Of a stretch of DNA of 33,790 nt, positions 8,278 to 16,517 are shown in pieces. The stretch spans positions 1-33,790 of the IMG/VR virus record IMGVR_UViG_3300037504_000932, one strand, 5' to 3'. Positions within the stretch are counted from its first letter, which is position 1; every line of letters begins with the position of its first letter. The translations under genes were made by a program, and so were the position numbers. This DNA is from a virus. Under the pieces are notes generated by a model. It worked only from the letters and a program-made list of their open reading frames with translations, made no database searches and was not told the DNA's origin.

Positions 8278-10296
8278 TTAAATGCCTCCTTGCGTCATGA
8301 TGGCCTGGAGAAGGGCTTCCAGTATCTCAGGCGGTATATTCGCCAATTCCGGCGGAATCCCCTGAGCAACCGGAGGAGCAGGAGAGGGGGGAACGCCCAT
8401 CCCCGGCGGCGGCGCGGCCGGTGAGGCTTGCTCCGCCGCTTCAGGAGGCATCTCTTCCCCCTCAGCCTCCTCTTCTGCCAAACCTGTCGCTTCTTTTAAC
8501 GCTTCAATTCTCTTCCTGATATTGCCTTTGCGCTTATCGGAGAGAGATTCGAATTCCTCTGTTTTCCGGAAATTATTGAACACCTCGAAATGGATCTCAT
8601 TGTTGTCATTCGGATCCACTTCGATGTAGGTGTCTTTTCTTTTCATGACATCCAGATACCGTTCAGCCTGCCGCTGATCAATGAACTGGTCCTCCGCGTA
8701 ATCCTCCACGGACTTAGCTCCCATAAGCTCAAGAGCCTGGTTGGGATCCGAGATCATGGCCTTGTCCACCATCGTCATCACCACCTGCTCTTTTTTGCTT
8801 CGGGTGGTGAAAATATCGACACCGGACTTGACCCGGACATCGTAATTGTCGCGGAGGTCGGCTCCCTTGAATTCCAGGATGGTCAATTTCTGGCTGCGGC
8901 CCTGCTGTTTGATCAGCCGGCTTACCGAATAGTGTTTTTTTATCAGTTTCAGCCGGAATTTCATGGCATCCTGGAAGGACAGGTCCATCTCCTCCAGGGC
9001 CGGAGTCAGCACGATCTCATCCTGCTGCTTAAGACCCTGGAAGAGAACGCCAGAGGCCCTGGACGCATACTTGGGGAGCTGGCCCAAAGACGGTTTGCGG
9101 ACGCTGACAGCCGATTCCATCTCATCTTCCTGGAACTGCCGCCATGACAGCATAAGCGAAGGCGGATCCGGCGGAGTCTGCCAGTATGGATTACCGAACC
9201 GCGGATTGAAGTGAGCGAAATCCACGCCGCCGGCGCGTCTCCATACCTTCTCATCCTCATCCCGCATGGACCCCCAGGGAATCATGCCTTTGATCCGGTA
9301 ATTCTGGATCCACTCGTCCATGTAGGAACAATACTTGTTGTGATTGCGCTGACGGTCCTGCAGCATGGCCACGGCCGAGAGATAAATCGGCTCGCCCAGG
9401 ATCGGAAAGATTCCCGGAAGCTGGAAATAGCAGAGATCATGGTCCGGCGCGTTGTTGTCGCCTTCATACAGGAGATAATCGTCATCCACGGCCGTCAGGA
9501 TCAGCCGGCCTTTGGGGTATTTCGGGCTGGGCCGCTCGTGCCGCTCCACGATCCGGACCATCTCTTCGGTGAATTCCAGTTTTTCAAAAAGGGAGATCTC
9601 TTTATCCTCGCTGGTATCCGCCGGAGTCAGGGAGTGCTTGAGCTGATACTGCTCTTCCACGTAGGCTTTCGGCAGCAGATACCCTTCCTGGAACCATCGC
9701 CATCCTTCCCGCTCCAAGGAGGTCGGATCCGGCCGGACATTGAAGGGATTAAGGTAGTTGAAATCCACCTGGCCCTTCTCCCAGGCCCAGCCGCTTTCCG
9801 CACGGATCAGGCCGCCTTCCCGGACATCCTTGTTCCACCACTCTTTCCAGAAGAATGCTCCGGTCAGCAGGGCCCAGAGCTTCCCCCTGGTGACTTTCGT
9901 ATTGAACTTGCCTTTCTCATTGGTGAACTCCAAGGAGATCGACCCGGTCTTGGCGGCCTTGACATCTTCCGGATCCGTACTGTTCGGAATGACATAGTAT
10001 TCATGGGGATACCGGATCTCACCCCACAGCTGCCGGATGATCGGCAGGGTTTTGTTGTAGACGTTTTTCACGTCCCGGTCCACAAACTCGGAGACATCCA
10101 TCAGCTCTCCGGTCTCTTCGTTGTAGTAGATGTACTGATCGCCCATAGCAAACCGGATGTATTCCCGCCACTTGCCGTGGTACTTCTTGACAAAAGGATG
10201 GTTGACCCAATCCTCCCGGACCTGTTCTACAATCGCCCGCTGTTCGGCGGTCTGCTTGTCCTTCGGGACCGGTTTGAATTTCTTTTCGTCAGCCAT
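8278..10296 (-). CDS. Portal protein
   Basis: 672 residues, the size of P22-like podoviral portals. The N-terminal part has a helical WREYIRFAMGDQYIYYNEETGELMDVSEF stretch, then NVYNKTLPIIRQLWGEIRYPHEYYVIP and NYLNPFNVRPDPTSLEREGWRWFQEGYL. These are the neck-and-wing segments usual in portals. The helical barrel part contains SRASGVLFQGLKQQDEIVLTP. The C-terminal 60 residues are Pro/Ala/Gly/Glu-rich and disordered. It lies between terminase and scaffold genes, as in most tailed phages. It forms the dodecameric ring through which DNA is packaged and to which the tail attaches. Confidence 0.8.
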   Translation of the reverse strand: MADEKKFKPVPKDKQTAEQRAIVEQVREDWVNHPFVKKYHGKWREYIRFAMGDQYIYYNEETGELMDVSEFVDRDVKNVYNKTLPIIRQLWGEIRYPHEYYVIPNSTDPEDVKAAKTGSISLEFTNEKGKFNTKVTRGKLWALLTGAFFWKEWWNKDVREGGLIRAESGWAWEKGQVDFNYLNPFNVRPDPTSLEREGWRWFQEGYLLPKAYVEEQYQLKHSLTPADTSEDKEISLFEKLEFTEEMVRIVERHERPSPKYPKGRLILTAVDDDYLLYEGDNNAPDHDLCYFQLPGIFPILGEPIYLSAVAMLQDRQRNHNKYCSYMDEWIQNYRIKGMIPWGSMRDEDEKVWRRAGGVDFAHFNPRFGNPYWQTPPDPPSLMLSWRQFQEDEMESAVSVRKPSLGQLPKYASRASGVLFQGLKQQDEIVLTPALEEMDLSFQDAMKFRLKLIKKHYSVSRLIKQQGRSQKLTILEFKGADLRDNYDVRVKSGVDIFTTRSKKEQVVMTMVDKAMISDPNQALELMGAKSVEDYAEDQFIDQRQAERYLDVMKRKDTYIEVDPNDNNEIHFEVFNNFRKTEEFESLSDKRKGNIRKRIEALKEATGLAEEEAEGEEMPPEAAEQASPAAPPPGMGVPPSPAPPVAQGIPPELANIPPEILEALLQAIMTQGGI

Positions 10297-10298
10297 CG

Positions 10299-10553
10299 TC
10301 AGAACCTATTAGCCGCCTCCTGGATCTTTCTTTCCGTTTCGGTCATTTTCTTTTTTTTGTTTTTCCGGAAATCCTTAAACATTTCCTCTTTATGCTTTAC
10401 TTCCTTGGGAAAGATCTCCTGGAAATGTTTGTACTCCTCCAGGTCCTTGGACATGTACCGGTCGAAAATCTGGCTTTTTTCCCGGTAATGGAGATAGAGC
10501 TGGAGGACATTGACCGCTATAAGCAGCATGACAACAATAAACCAGTAAATCAT
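10299..10553 (-). CDS. Small single-pass membrane protein
   Basis: 84 residues. Residues 2-20 form one hydrophobic segment (IYWFIVVMLLIAVNVLQLYL). The remainder is a charged helix with a Lys cluster (RKNKKKKMTETERKIQEA). It sits 2 bases from the portal gene and 8 from the terminase gene. No family recognised. A membrane protein between terminase and portal is unusual, and an assembly-site tether or a superinfection factor would both fit. Confidence 0.5.
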   Translation of the reverse strand: MIYWFIVVMLLIAVNVLQLYLHYREKSQIFDRYMSKDLEEYKHFQEIFPKEVKHKEEMFKDFRKNKKKKMTETERKIQEAANRF

Positions 10554-10561
10554 TTCGCCTC

Positions 10562-12166
10562 CTAAAACATGGCTCCGAGCTGCCGGTTATCCATTTTCCG
10601 GCCCTGCTGGTCGCGTTTGATTTGTTTGAGAAAATCATCGTCCGGCTCTTTGGCCGCACGGTATCCCGCCGGCAGGTTTGTCACCGCCGGTTTCCGGGGA
10701 TAGATACGCTGGTCTATGAGCATCCAGACGGTATCGAAGATATCCACGCCTTCGGTCTTGCCCTTGTACCAGCTCTTGATTTCACCGTCATAATCCCGGA
10801 GTCCCTTGCGCGAGAGAATCCGCCCCGCCTCAAAGTACGGGACCACCTGGACATGGCGGTCCGGTTTCGGCAGCCCTTTATGCGAGACGGTCAGGACGTT
10901 TATATCCGAACGTTTCTCTTCCAAAAGCGATTCCAGGAAAATGCCGTATTTTTCCCGCTCAATCAGCAGACACCAGGCCGGACGCTCCTCTTTCTCGCAT
11001 TGATCCCAGAGGTCTTCCACCCAGTGGAACAGCTCAATCGGGCGGACTTTCTTTTTCACCGAATACGGGATATACAGATTCCGGTCCAATGCCCAATCAC
11101 CTATCGTAACGGCCGAATCCGAACTCCGGTCGCTCCGCGTGCCGGCGCAGTCAACCGAGATCATGCGGATGTGGATATCCGGAAGGACATCGTATTTCAG
11201 GTTCATAGACGGTGAGATCTGGATATCCTTGGCATCTACCACCTGGCCTTCGTACATCCGCATGTAAAAGTAGGATCCCTGCTTCCGCTTTTTCCGGGCC
11301 AGGTATTCCTCATCCAGCCGCGGCAGGAAGTTAAGTTCGCCTTTTTCATTCCGCACAAAGCAGGAGAAAACATCATACCCGGTCACGGACATAAACCGGC
11401 CGGGTGATTTGCCTTTGATTTTCTTGTAGTCGAAATCGCAGTCCGGATCCAGGATCCTTCCGGACAGGTCGTCCTTTTCCCAAGGGGTTTCCGTCATCAC
11501 TTCCCATGCGCCCTGGGCGATAATCGACTCCATCCGCTGCCAGGTGTCGAAAGTGCCGAAGCGCAAATCAGCGGTCCGGACGTTCTGTTCGTTGACGATG
11601 TTGTCCGACCACACCCCGCCGTAGTGAAATCCGGTCAGAGACTTTTTCAAGGATCCGATGTCGATACCGATGTTCTTATAGCGGATCCCCTCTTTCCCCC
11701 AGGCTTCCGCTTCCGATTCCTTGGACGGGACATAGCCGTGGAGATAGCCCTGAATCAGCTCGTTGGTCAGGATCTCCCGGTTGATCCGGGTCATATGCTC
11801 TTCGGAAAGGTCGGTCAGGCCGGTATAGATCCCGAACAGTTTCTCTTCGCCGTACACGGAGGCTTTGAGAAATTCCTGAATCATCATGCCGCGGCCGATA
11901 GTGGATTTGAGGGTGTCCCGCGACATAAGGCCCAATTTCTGAGGATAGGGATTGCGGGTAAAATCCAGGAAGTCGCAGAACAGCCGGTGGATATGGTTGA
12001 GATCCCGGTATTCCACTTTTTTCCCATGCCGCAGCACCACGGCACAGAGATAGAAGAGATCGGTAAGACACCGATAAATAAAATCATCGACAGAATTAAC
12101 CCCCAGGGCTTGAAGGGACTCGTGCGAGGCCGTGACCCGGCCGCCGATATTCTCCCTAAGACCCAT
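10562..12166 (-). CDS. terL: Terminase large subunit
   Basis: 534 residues from the ATG at 12166, chosen because GGAGG lies 6 bases upstream; a longer frame to 12220 lacks such a site. The ATPase part has a Walker A variant, SRDTLKST, at residues 82-89, where the usual form is PRGHxKST. A probable Walker B, GGVWSDNIV, follows. The nuclease part shows the first acidic motif in ISVDCAG, a second acid in WCLLIEREKYG, and a third in DIFDTVWMLID, as in RNase H-like terminases. It powers packaging and cuts the concatemer, docking on the portal encoded just downstream. It overlaps the small terminase gene by 11 bases. Confidence 0.85.
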   Translation of the reverse strand: MGLRENIGGRVTASHESLQALGVNSVDDFIYRCLTDLFYLCAVVLRHGKKVEYRDLNHIHRLFCDFLDFTRNPYPQKLGLMSRDTLKSTIGRGMMIQEFLKASVYGEEKLFGIYTGLTDLSEEHMTRINREILTNELIQGYLHGYVPSKESEAEAWGKEGIRYKNIGIDIGSLKKSLTGFHYGGVWSDNIVNEQNVRTADLRFGTFDTWQRMESIIAQGAWEVMTETPWEKDDLSGRILDPDCDFDYKKIKGKSPGRFMSVTGYDVFSCFVRNEKGELNFLPRLDEEYLARKKRKQGSYFYMRMYEGQVVDAKDIQISPSMNLKYDVLPDIHIRMISVDCAGTRSDRSSDSAVTIGDWALDRNLYIPYSVKKKVRPIELFHWVEDLWDQCEKEERPAWCLLIEREKYGIFLESLLEEKRSDINVLTVSHKGLPKPDRHVQVVPYFEAGRILSRKGLRDYDGEIKSWYKGKTEGVDIFDTVWMLIDQRIYPRKPAVTNLPAGYRAAKEPDDDFLKQIKRDQQGRKMDNRQLGAMF

Positions 12167-12740
12167 CGGCCACCTCCGCTTCCCGCAGCCGGTTGTACCG
12201 GTTGACGGCTTCGGCATCACTCTGGGTCATATGGACATGGACATGCCGGTGGGTTCCCTCCTGCTGGACGCGGGTAGGCGGGAAAGCGTTTTTAACCTTG
12301 AGCGCGTCCTGGAAGAATTTATGGATGGCGTGCCAGTCTTTCCTCCCCCTCTTGAAGGGATGCTCGGCTTTAAGGCCTTCCTTAAGCACTTTGGCCAGGC
12401 TTTCATTGTCTATCCCCTCCGCTTTCATGGCCTTCTGGAAGGCTTCATTCCCAGCCAGGGTTTCCAGAGCGTTGGTCACTCTGGCTGAAGCGCAGGACGG
12501 CGAATAGCCGGCGGCTTCTCCGGCCTGCTGCTTGCTCACTCCTCCCTGAAAATAATTAGAGAGAGCTGTTCTCTGCTGGATGGTGAGTTCGCCGCGCTCT
12601 TTAGGGGTGAGCTTACGGTTCTTGGATACGCGGCGTTTCGGTTTCGGACCTGGTTTTCGCGGCCGGACCCGGATGGTTGTCCGTCTTACGTCCCGGTGTG
12701 TTACGTTGACCGGAATGCCGTCGATGACTTCTGTTTTCAT
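12156..12740 (-). CDS. terS: Terminase small subunit
   Basis: 194 residues. An N-terminal basic part (TTIRVRPRKPGPKPKRR) precedes a helix-turn-helix-like region, LSNYFQGGVSKQQAGEAAGYSP, typical of terS DNA recognition. Helical oligomerisation segments (ALETLAGNEAFQKAMKAEG, residues about 90-110) follow. It is the first gene of the late operon and overlaps terL. The long basic N-terminus is not universal in the family and may add non-specific DNA binding. No strong ribosome site is visible; the sequence before the ATG is AT-rich. Confidence 0.7.
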   Translation of the reverse strand: MKTEVIDGIPVNVTHRDVRRTTIRVRPRKPGPKPKRRVSKNRKLTPKERGELTIQQRTALSNYFQGGVSKQQAGEAAGYSPSCASARVTNALETLAGNEAFQKAMKAEGIDNESLAKVLKEGLKAEHPFKRGRKDWHAIHKFFQDALKVKNAFPPTRVQQEGTHRHVHVHMTQSDAEAVNRYNRLREAEVADGS

Positions 12741-12785
12741 ATTTAATCATCTTTGCTCACCGACCGCGATATATTGCTTATTTTT

Positions 12786-12815
12786 AAAATACGCACAACA
12801 TATTGAACGTGTCAA
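12786..12815 (-). promoter_or_regulatory. Leftward late promoter
   Basis: On the minus strand a perfect TTGACA (12815-12810) is followed after 18 bases by TATTTT (12791-12786). It points into terS and the virion operon, 45 bases from the terS start. The spacing and -35 match sigma-70 promoters. Confidence 0.55.
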
Positions 12816-12841
12816 TACCTAAACGGCAAAAATCTTTGGGT

Positions 12842-12903
12842 ATTTCCCTATAGGAAATTTCACCCCCCTTGCGCTTTGAAAAAACGGGTTTACGCTGAAA
12901 ATA
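12842..12903 (+). promoter_or_regulatory. Rightward promoter element, copy 1, with upstream dyad
   Basis: A dyad ATTTCC-CTATA-GGAAAT (12842-12858) precedes CCCCCC-TTGCGC and, 16 bases later, TACGCT inside the string GGGTTTACGCTGAAA (12886-12900). The gene at 12919 follows. The same arrangement, TTG then 14 bases then the identical 15-mer, recurs at 17853-17895 ahead of the radC-like gene. The -35/-10 reading (TTGCGC, N16, TACGCT) is a weak sigma-70 match, so an activator or another sigma factor may be involved. Confidence 0.55.
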
Positions 12904-12918
12904 AAAAGGGAGGAAATC

Positions 12919-13110
12919 ATGGATGACGACTACAGAGACATGAAAGAGCTGATTGATAAATGGAGCTTCATTACGTGGCGGAACAAAAAACAGGCCGAGA
13001 AAAACGAAAGGCAGATCCAGCTGATAAAGGATTACCTTAAGGTCATCAACCGCCGGATGAATACCCTCCGGCTGGCTATTGATCAGCTGAGCGAGATTTC
13101 GAGGAATTAA
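12919..13110 (+). CDS. Small helical protein of unknown function
   Basis: 63 residues, mostly charged helix (DMKELIDKWSFITWRNKKQAEKNERQ in two parts, then LKVINRRMNTLRLAIDQLSE). AGGGAGG precedes the ATG, and the gene has its own copy of the duplicated promoter element. Divergent from terS and followed by the AT-rich cargo island, it stands alone as a one-gene unit. A small coiled-coil regulator is possible, but no family was recognised. Confidence 0.55.
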   Translation: MDDDYRDMKELIDKWSFITWRNKKQAEKNERQIQLIKDYLKVINRRMNTLRLAIDQLSEISRN

Positions 13111-13174
13111 TTTAATTATTACGTGCTACACAAATTAAATCTGATAAACATACAGGAGAAAGATTAAGCAAGGC

Positions 13175-13339
13175 TTATTTTTTTGATGATTTATTTTTAT
13201 TTTTCTTTTCCTTTGGATAGTAATCAAGGTCCATTTTTTCAGTCAAGGAGGAGCTGTCAATGGGTACGAAATTTCTTGATTTTGAGAACTGAACTTGGCC
13301 CGGATAAAGCATGTATACGCAATCATTCTCATTTCTCAT
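13175..13339 (-). CDS. 54-aa protein coupled to the Ntn hydrolase gene
   Basis: A short frame from the ATG at 13339 to TAA at 13175. GAGGAGG lies 6 bases before the ATG, and the ATG overlaps the stop of the upstream hydrolase gene (ATGA), so the two are clearly coupled. The sequence starts MRNENDCVYMLYPGQ, contains an aromatic-rich middle and ends in a Lys/Asn/Ser tail (KEKKNKNKSSKK). It has no membrane segment. The function is unknown. A dedicated partner, substrate or regulator of the hydrolase is an inference from coupling alone. Confidence 0.6.
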   Translation of the reverse strand: MRNENDCVYMLYPGQVQFSKSRNFVPIDSSSLTEKMDLDYYPKEKKNKNKSSKK

Positions 13340-14043
13340 TGGCTTCCCTCCTCAAGTTTATAAAATGAGTTTTGAAGATTCTCTCTATGTTTCCTTACTT
13401 TACTATTAATAGACTTAATATCATCTTTTGTCAAGAAAGTGATTCCTCTATCAGGCTCTATTTTCATGATTTGCAATGGGCCCCCGACTTTACCATCTTG
13501 GCTAGCCGTTTCTTGGATACAATAGGCACCTAATTCTAAAATCGCTGTAATAGGCGCATCTTTTTTATATAATCGATTCAATAAATAAACTCCAAGTGGA
13601 ACTACCCCGATAGCCTGGAATCCCATTGTGCATTTTTGTGGGACAAATAAACTTTGAGAATTCAATAAATAGGAAAAAGGTGCCCCTGAAGAATGCCCGC
13701 AAACGATAAGAAGTAATGGAGGGTATTGTTTTATGTAATCATTCCCCAACTCTCTTGGCCCAGGATACCATTTACTGAAATTTTCAACGGCTGCTTTTGA
13801 TATTTTTTTTGTGGCATTTTTAATATCATCACTTTCGGTGATTTTATTTTCAATAATATCTACAAAATGAGCCCCCAATTCACCCGCGCCAGCAATGGCA
13901 ATTCCTATCTTATCACTCAAGCCAAATAACTTTTGAACATTGTCGTTAGAAGTTGTCAATCCCCTTGGATCACCGACAGTGGCCCGGCTGTCAGCAGCCA
14001 ACACAATACCTTCATCGCAGAGTAAACTTATTGCTAAAGTCAT
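13336..14043 (-). CDS. Stand-alone proteasome-like (Ntn-hydrolase) protein
   Basis: 235 residues. The start MTLAISLLCDEGIVLAADSR is the proteasome beta/HslV signature. Removing Met exposes a Thr nucleophile (Thr1), the second catalytic residue falls exactly at Asp17 (AADSRA), and a Lys sits in NVQKLFGL at about mature position 37, four later than the usual Lys33. A Gly-rich IAIAGAGELG segment follows, as in the family's substrate-pocket region. No propeptide, ATPase or second proteasome subunit is present in the window. AAAGGGGAA precedes the start. A peptidase is likely, but some Ntn relatives are amidases. It lies in the AT-rich cargo island with a methyltransferase-nuclease. Confidence 0.75.
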   Translation of the reverse strand: MTLAISLLCDEGIVLAADSRATVGDPRGLTTSNDNVQKLFGLSDKIGIAIAGAGELGAHFVDIIENKITESDDIKNATKKISKAAVENFSKWYPGPRELGNDYIKQYPPLLLIVCGHSSGAPFSYLLNSQSLFVPQKCTMGFQAIGVVPLGVYLLNRLYKKDAPITAILELGAYCIQETASQDGKVGGPLQIMKIEPDRGITFLTKDDIKSINSKVRKHRENLQNSFYKLEEGSQ

Positions 14044-14205
14044 AAAATTCCCCTTTCATAATTTAAGTCGTAAACCATAATAAATAATTGAAAATTGAGA
14101 AAACCTCATTCCTCCAACGCCTATTTAATTGAAACACAATCTGCCAGTAAGGCAACGCTTCAAACCTTGGCATAGATTCCAGTCCCGCAACGCCTCATTC
14201 AATTT

Positions 14206-14757
14206 TCACAAATCTCTTGTCGTCAAAAAATTCTTATCTTTGTTCCTGATAATTCTCATTAATTCTTTCTTATTCCCTATCCTATAAATCTGCTCTGCTT
14301 TTTCAATATTCCTATCACCAATAACGTTTTCAAATTCATACTCAGCTTTTATAAAAACTCTTATTGTGCTTCCTTTGCTTTCTTCAATCTTTTTTCCTTT
14401 TTTGAGAAAATCATAGCTTATGTTTCGTTTTATGTTTTCAGAAGGATAAATCCAGTTATTTATCTCATTTTTCAGGAATGACCCAAGTAAATTTTCTTTT
14501 CTGCCCTCCAGGAAGTAGTCTATTTTTTCTTGGATAAGTTTGACTTGGTAATTACTCTTATTTGTTATTCGGAAAGAAATATGTCCTTTTATACCGCCAC
14601 CTGAATGCCCGTTGAATTCAACATTAATTGTAGGCGTTGTTCTTATCTCTAACTCTTTAGTCATGGCGCCCGCCATTTTTTTTGTTTCAAGAAGATAAAA
14701 GAAAGTAATTAAAGCCAAAATTAAAGTCACGATTACTAATGCTATTTGAATTTCCAT
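14206..14757 (-). CDS. Membrane-anchored protein of unknown function
   Basis: 183 residues with one N-terminal transmembrane segment (IALVIVTLILALITFFYLL, residues 5-23) and a cytoplasmic or periplasmic domain of alternating beta strands (GHISFRITNKSNYQVKLIQEKI; STIRVFIKAEYEF). The composition is AT-rich and Lys/Ile/Asn-rich like its neighbours. It starts 10 bases after the methyltransferase stop, with AAGGGA before the ATG, so both probably share a transcript. Small proteins of this type (helix plus beta domain) are common but unnamed next to restriction-modification and other defence genes. That role here is inferred from context. Confidence 0.55.
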   Translation of the reverse strand: MEIQIALVIVTLILALITFFYLLETKKMAGAMTKELEIRTTPTINVEFNGHSGGGIKGHISFRITNKSNYQVKLIQEKIDYFLEGRKENLLGSFLKNEINNWIYPSENIKRNISYDFLKKGKKIEESKGSTIRVFIKAEYEFENVIGDRNIEKAEQIYRIGNKKELMRIIRNKDKNFLTTRDL

Positions 14758-14766
14758 TTTTTTCCC

Positions 14767-16359
14767 TTATATCTTTAATTTTCCCTGCTTGCCTCCATCA
14801 TGCGTTGGTGCTTTTTTATCACGGTAGGGTGTTCTGGGATAGTCAATTTCTTTTCCTTTTAAAAGTTCTCTAATAGTAAGAATTTGAATTTTGGGAAACT
14901 TTCCCCATCCAGGTGAATCATAATAACCAGAGGAAATTGCTTCTTGCATCATTCCTTTTGTTGGGTTTTTAAGAGTTATAAATACTCCAATTTGGGCTTT
15001 TTCTCTTTCAACCGTTCCCCTTAAATCCCGAATGTATCCTGGATTAATATTGCCACTTTTTACTTGTATCAAAATCTTTTTTGTTTTTCCACTGTTATCA
15101 TCATGAAAATATATATTGCCATCAATTCCTTTATCTTTTCCCTTTTTTTTCTCCTTGTCAGCTGGTCTGGCTCCAACTAATCCAAGCGCCCACCATTCAA
15201 ACTGATATCGATCTTGCTTAGCAAGCGCATATGCTCCCTTTAGATCAACAGGCTCTCCAAAAACTTGATATTTCACTTTATAGCCAAAAGTATCTTGGAG
15301 TCTATGTTTCATTAAAGAAATTGCTAAATGAGTTACATCAATCCCAATCCATTTCCTCTTTATTTTCTCAGCAACAGTAATGGTGGTACCGCATCCACAA
15401 AAAGGATCTAATACAATATTACCTTCATTTGATGAGGCTCCAATTATTCTTTCAAGTAAGGATTCTGGCTTTTGTGTTGGATATCCTAAGCGCTCAGTAT
15501 GCCAGGATCTTAAAGCTTGGACATCAGCCCAGACATCCTGCAGGGGGAGACCTTTGGATTCATCAAGATATCTCTTTAATCTGGGGAAATTATTTCTTGT
15601 ATAGTAAATTTTACCCGACTTATCTAATTCTTCCATCTTACTTTTTGGACATCTCCAAACCCTTGTTATCCCTTTCCATTCATACTCATACCCTCCCCCC
15701 GAGAGACCTGAGGCACTTAAATTATCTGACATCCATCTGCGGCCATCATCATCCTCAAAACGATAATATTGGTCAATATAAGCTTGATCGTATTTCTGAT
15801 ACTTTTTATTCCAAGTATAATTATCTGATTTCACGTAAAATAATAAGTCATCATGAACATTTCCGCAGCGTGACGCATCACTGTGACTTGAAGTTCTTTT
15901 CCAAATAATATCATTCCGAAAATTCAATGAACCAAAAACAGCATCCAATAAAATTTTCAAATAATGACTTGCAACTGGGTCGCAATGAAGATAAATCGAG
16001 CCTGATTTTTTCAAAATTCGATGCAGCTCAATCAACCTTATTGCCATCATCACAAGATAAGCCATCATGTCGCTGGACCCTAAAAAACTTCTCATTGCGA
16101 TAATAACATCAGCAACTTTTTTTGGTCCTTGCTCGGCAATCTCAGTATAAGTCTTCTCTGCGGTTTCATCCCAATGCCACGTATCTTCGAAAACTCGGAT
16201 TTGAGCAGTCGAATCAGTTCCATTATGCTCCTTAAATAAAACATTATAATTTTGATCGCTTTTAAATGGCGGATCAAGATAAACCAAATCAACACTCTCA
16301 TCCTTGATATATCTTCTGAGGATGTCCAGGTTGTCGCCATAGTATAAGGTGTTTTTCAT
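14767..16359 (-). CDS. DNA methyltransferase fused to an Mrr-like nuclease domain
   Basis: 530 residues. Motif IV DPPF is at residues 29-32 and the SAM-binding motif DPFCGCGTT at about 316, so the order is that of beta-class amino-methyltransferases (N4-C or N6-A). Residues about 395-480 form a separate domain: FEWWALGLVGA, then GIDG at about 412, QVKSG at about 431 and AQIGVFITL. This D..QxK pattern is the Mrr/PD-(D/E)XK restriction fold. A single chain would therefore modify and cut, or modify and nick. No separate specificity subunit is visible. It is divergent from the 233-aa gene, with an operator-like palindrome between them. AT-rich, like the rest of the island. Confidence 0.8.
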   Translation of the reverse strand: MKNTLYYGDNLDILRRYIKDESVDLVYLDPPFKSDQNYNVLFKEHNGTDSTAQIRVFEDTWHWDETAEKTYTEIAEQGPKKVADVIIAMRSFLGSSDMMAYLVMMAIRLIELHRILKKSGSIYLHCDPVASHYLKILLDAVFGSLNFRNDIIWKRTSSHSDASRCGNVHDDLLFYVKSDNYTWNKKYQKYDQAYIDQYYRFEDDDGRRWMSDNLSASGLSGGGYEYEWKGITRVWRCPKSKMEELDKSGKIYYTRNNFPRLKRYLDESKGLPLQDVWADVQALRSWHTERLGYPTQKPESLLERIIGASSNEGNIVLDPFCGCGTTITVAEKIKRKWIGIDVTHLAISLMKHRLQDTFGYKVKYQVFGEPVDLKGAYALAKQDRYQFEWWALGLVGARPADKEKKKGKDKGIDGNIYFHDDNSGKTKKILIQVKSGNINPGYIRDLRGTVEREKAQIGVFITLKNPTKGMMQEAISSGYYDSPGWGKFPKIQILTIRELLKGKEIDYPRTPYRDKKAPTHDGGKQGKLKI

Positions 16360-16460
16360 GATGTTGTCCTAAAACTAAATTTTCCTTCAACCCCATCCAT
16401 GAAGATAAAAATATCAACTGGAATCAGACTTGTCAATCATTGATATTGTTAGGTTTTTCT

Positions 16461-16500
16461 TTGAAATCCGGGGATAAGTGTGATATTAATGGAAATATCA
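16461..16500 (+). promoter_or_regulatory. Rightward promoter with 20-bp palindromic operator
   Basis: TTGAAA (16461-16466), 17 bases, TATTAA (16484-16489) form a good sigma-70 promoter for the gene at 16518. The palindrome TGATATT-N6-AATATCA (16481-16500) covers the -10. A second, wider pair, AATATCA at 16410-16416 and TGATATT at 16441-16447, lies towards the methyltransferase start. Four copies of one heptamer in two inverted pairs suggest a dimeric regulator acting on both divergent genes. Confidence 0.6.
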
Positions 16501-16517
16501 AATTAAGGGAGGTTTTG

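Noticed and set aside
5459-10488. Long plus-strand frames opposite the capsid, scaffold and portal genes
   Set aside because: They mirror the codon pattern of strongly coding minus-strand genes, lack ribosome sites and show biased, repetitive composition.
12841-12860. A T7-like single-subunit polymerase promoter at CTATAGGAAA
   Set aside because: Only the initiating part is similar; the upstream recognition bases are absent and no phage RNA polymerase gene is visible.
14043-14206. Inverted TGAAAATTGA / TCAATTTTCA and repeated CAACGCCT in the gap after the Ntn hydrolase start
   Set aside because: Short, AT-rich and about 100 bases apart; could be chance in this base composition, so not listed as a feature.
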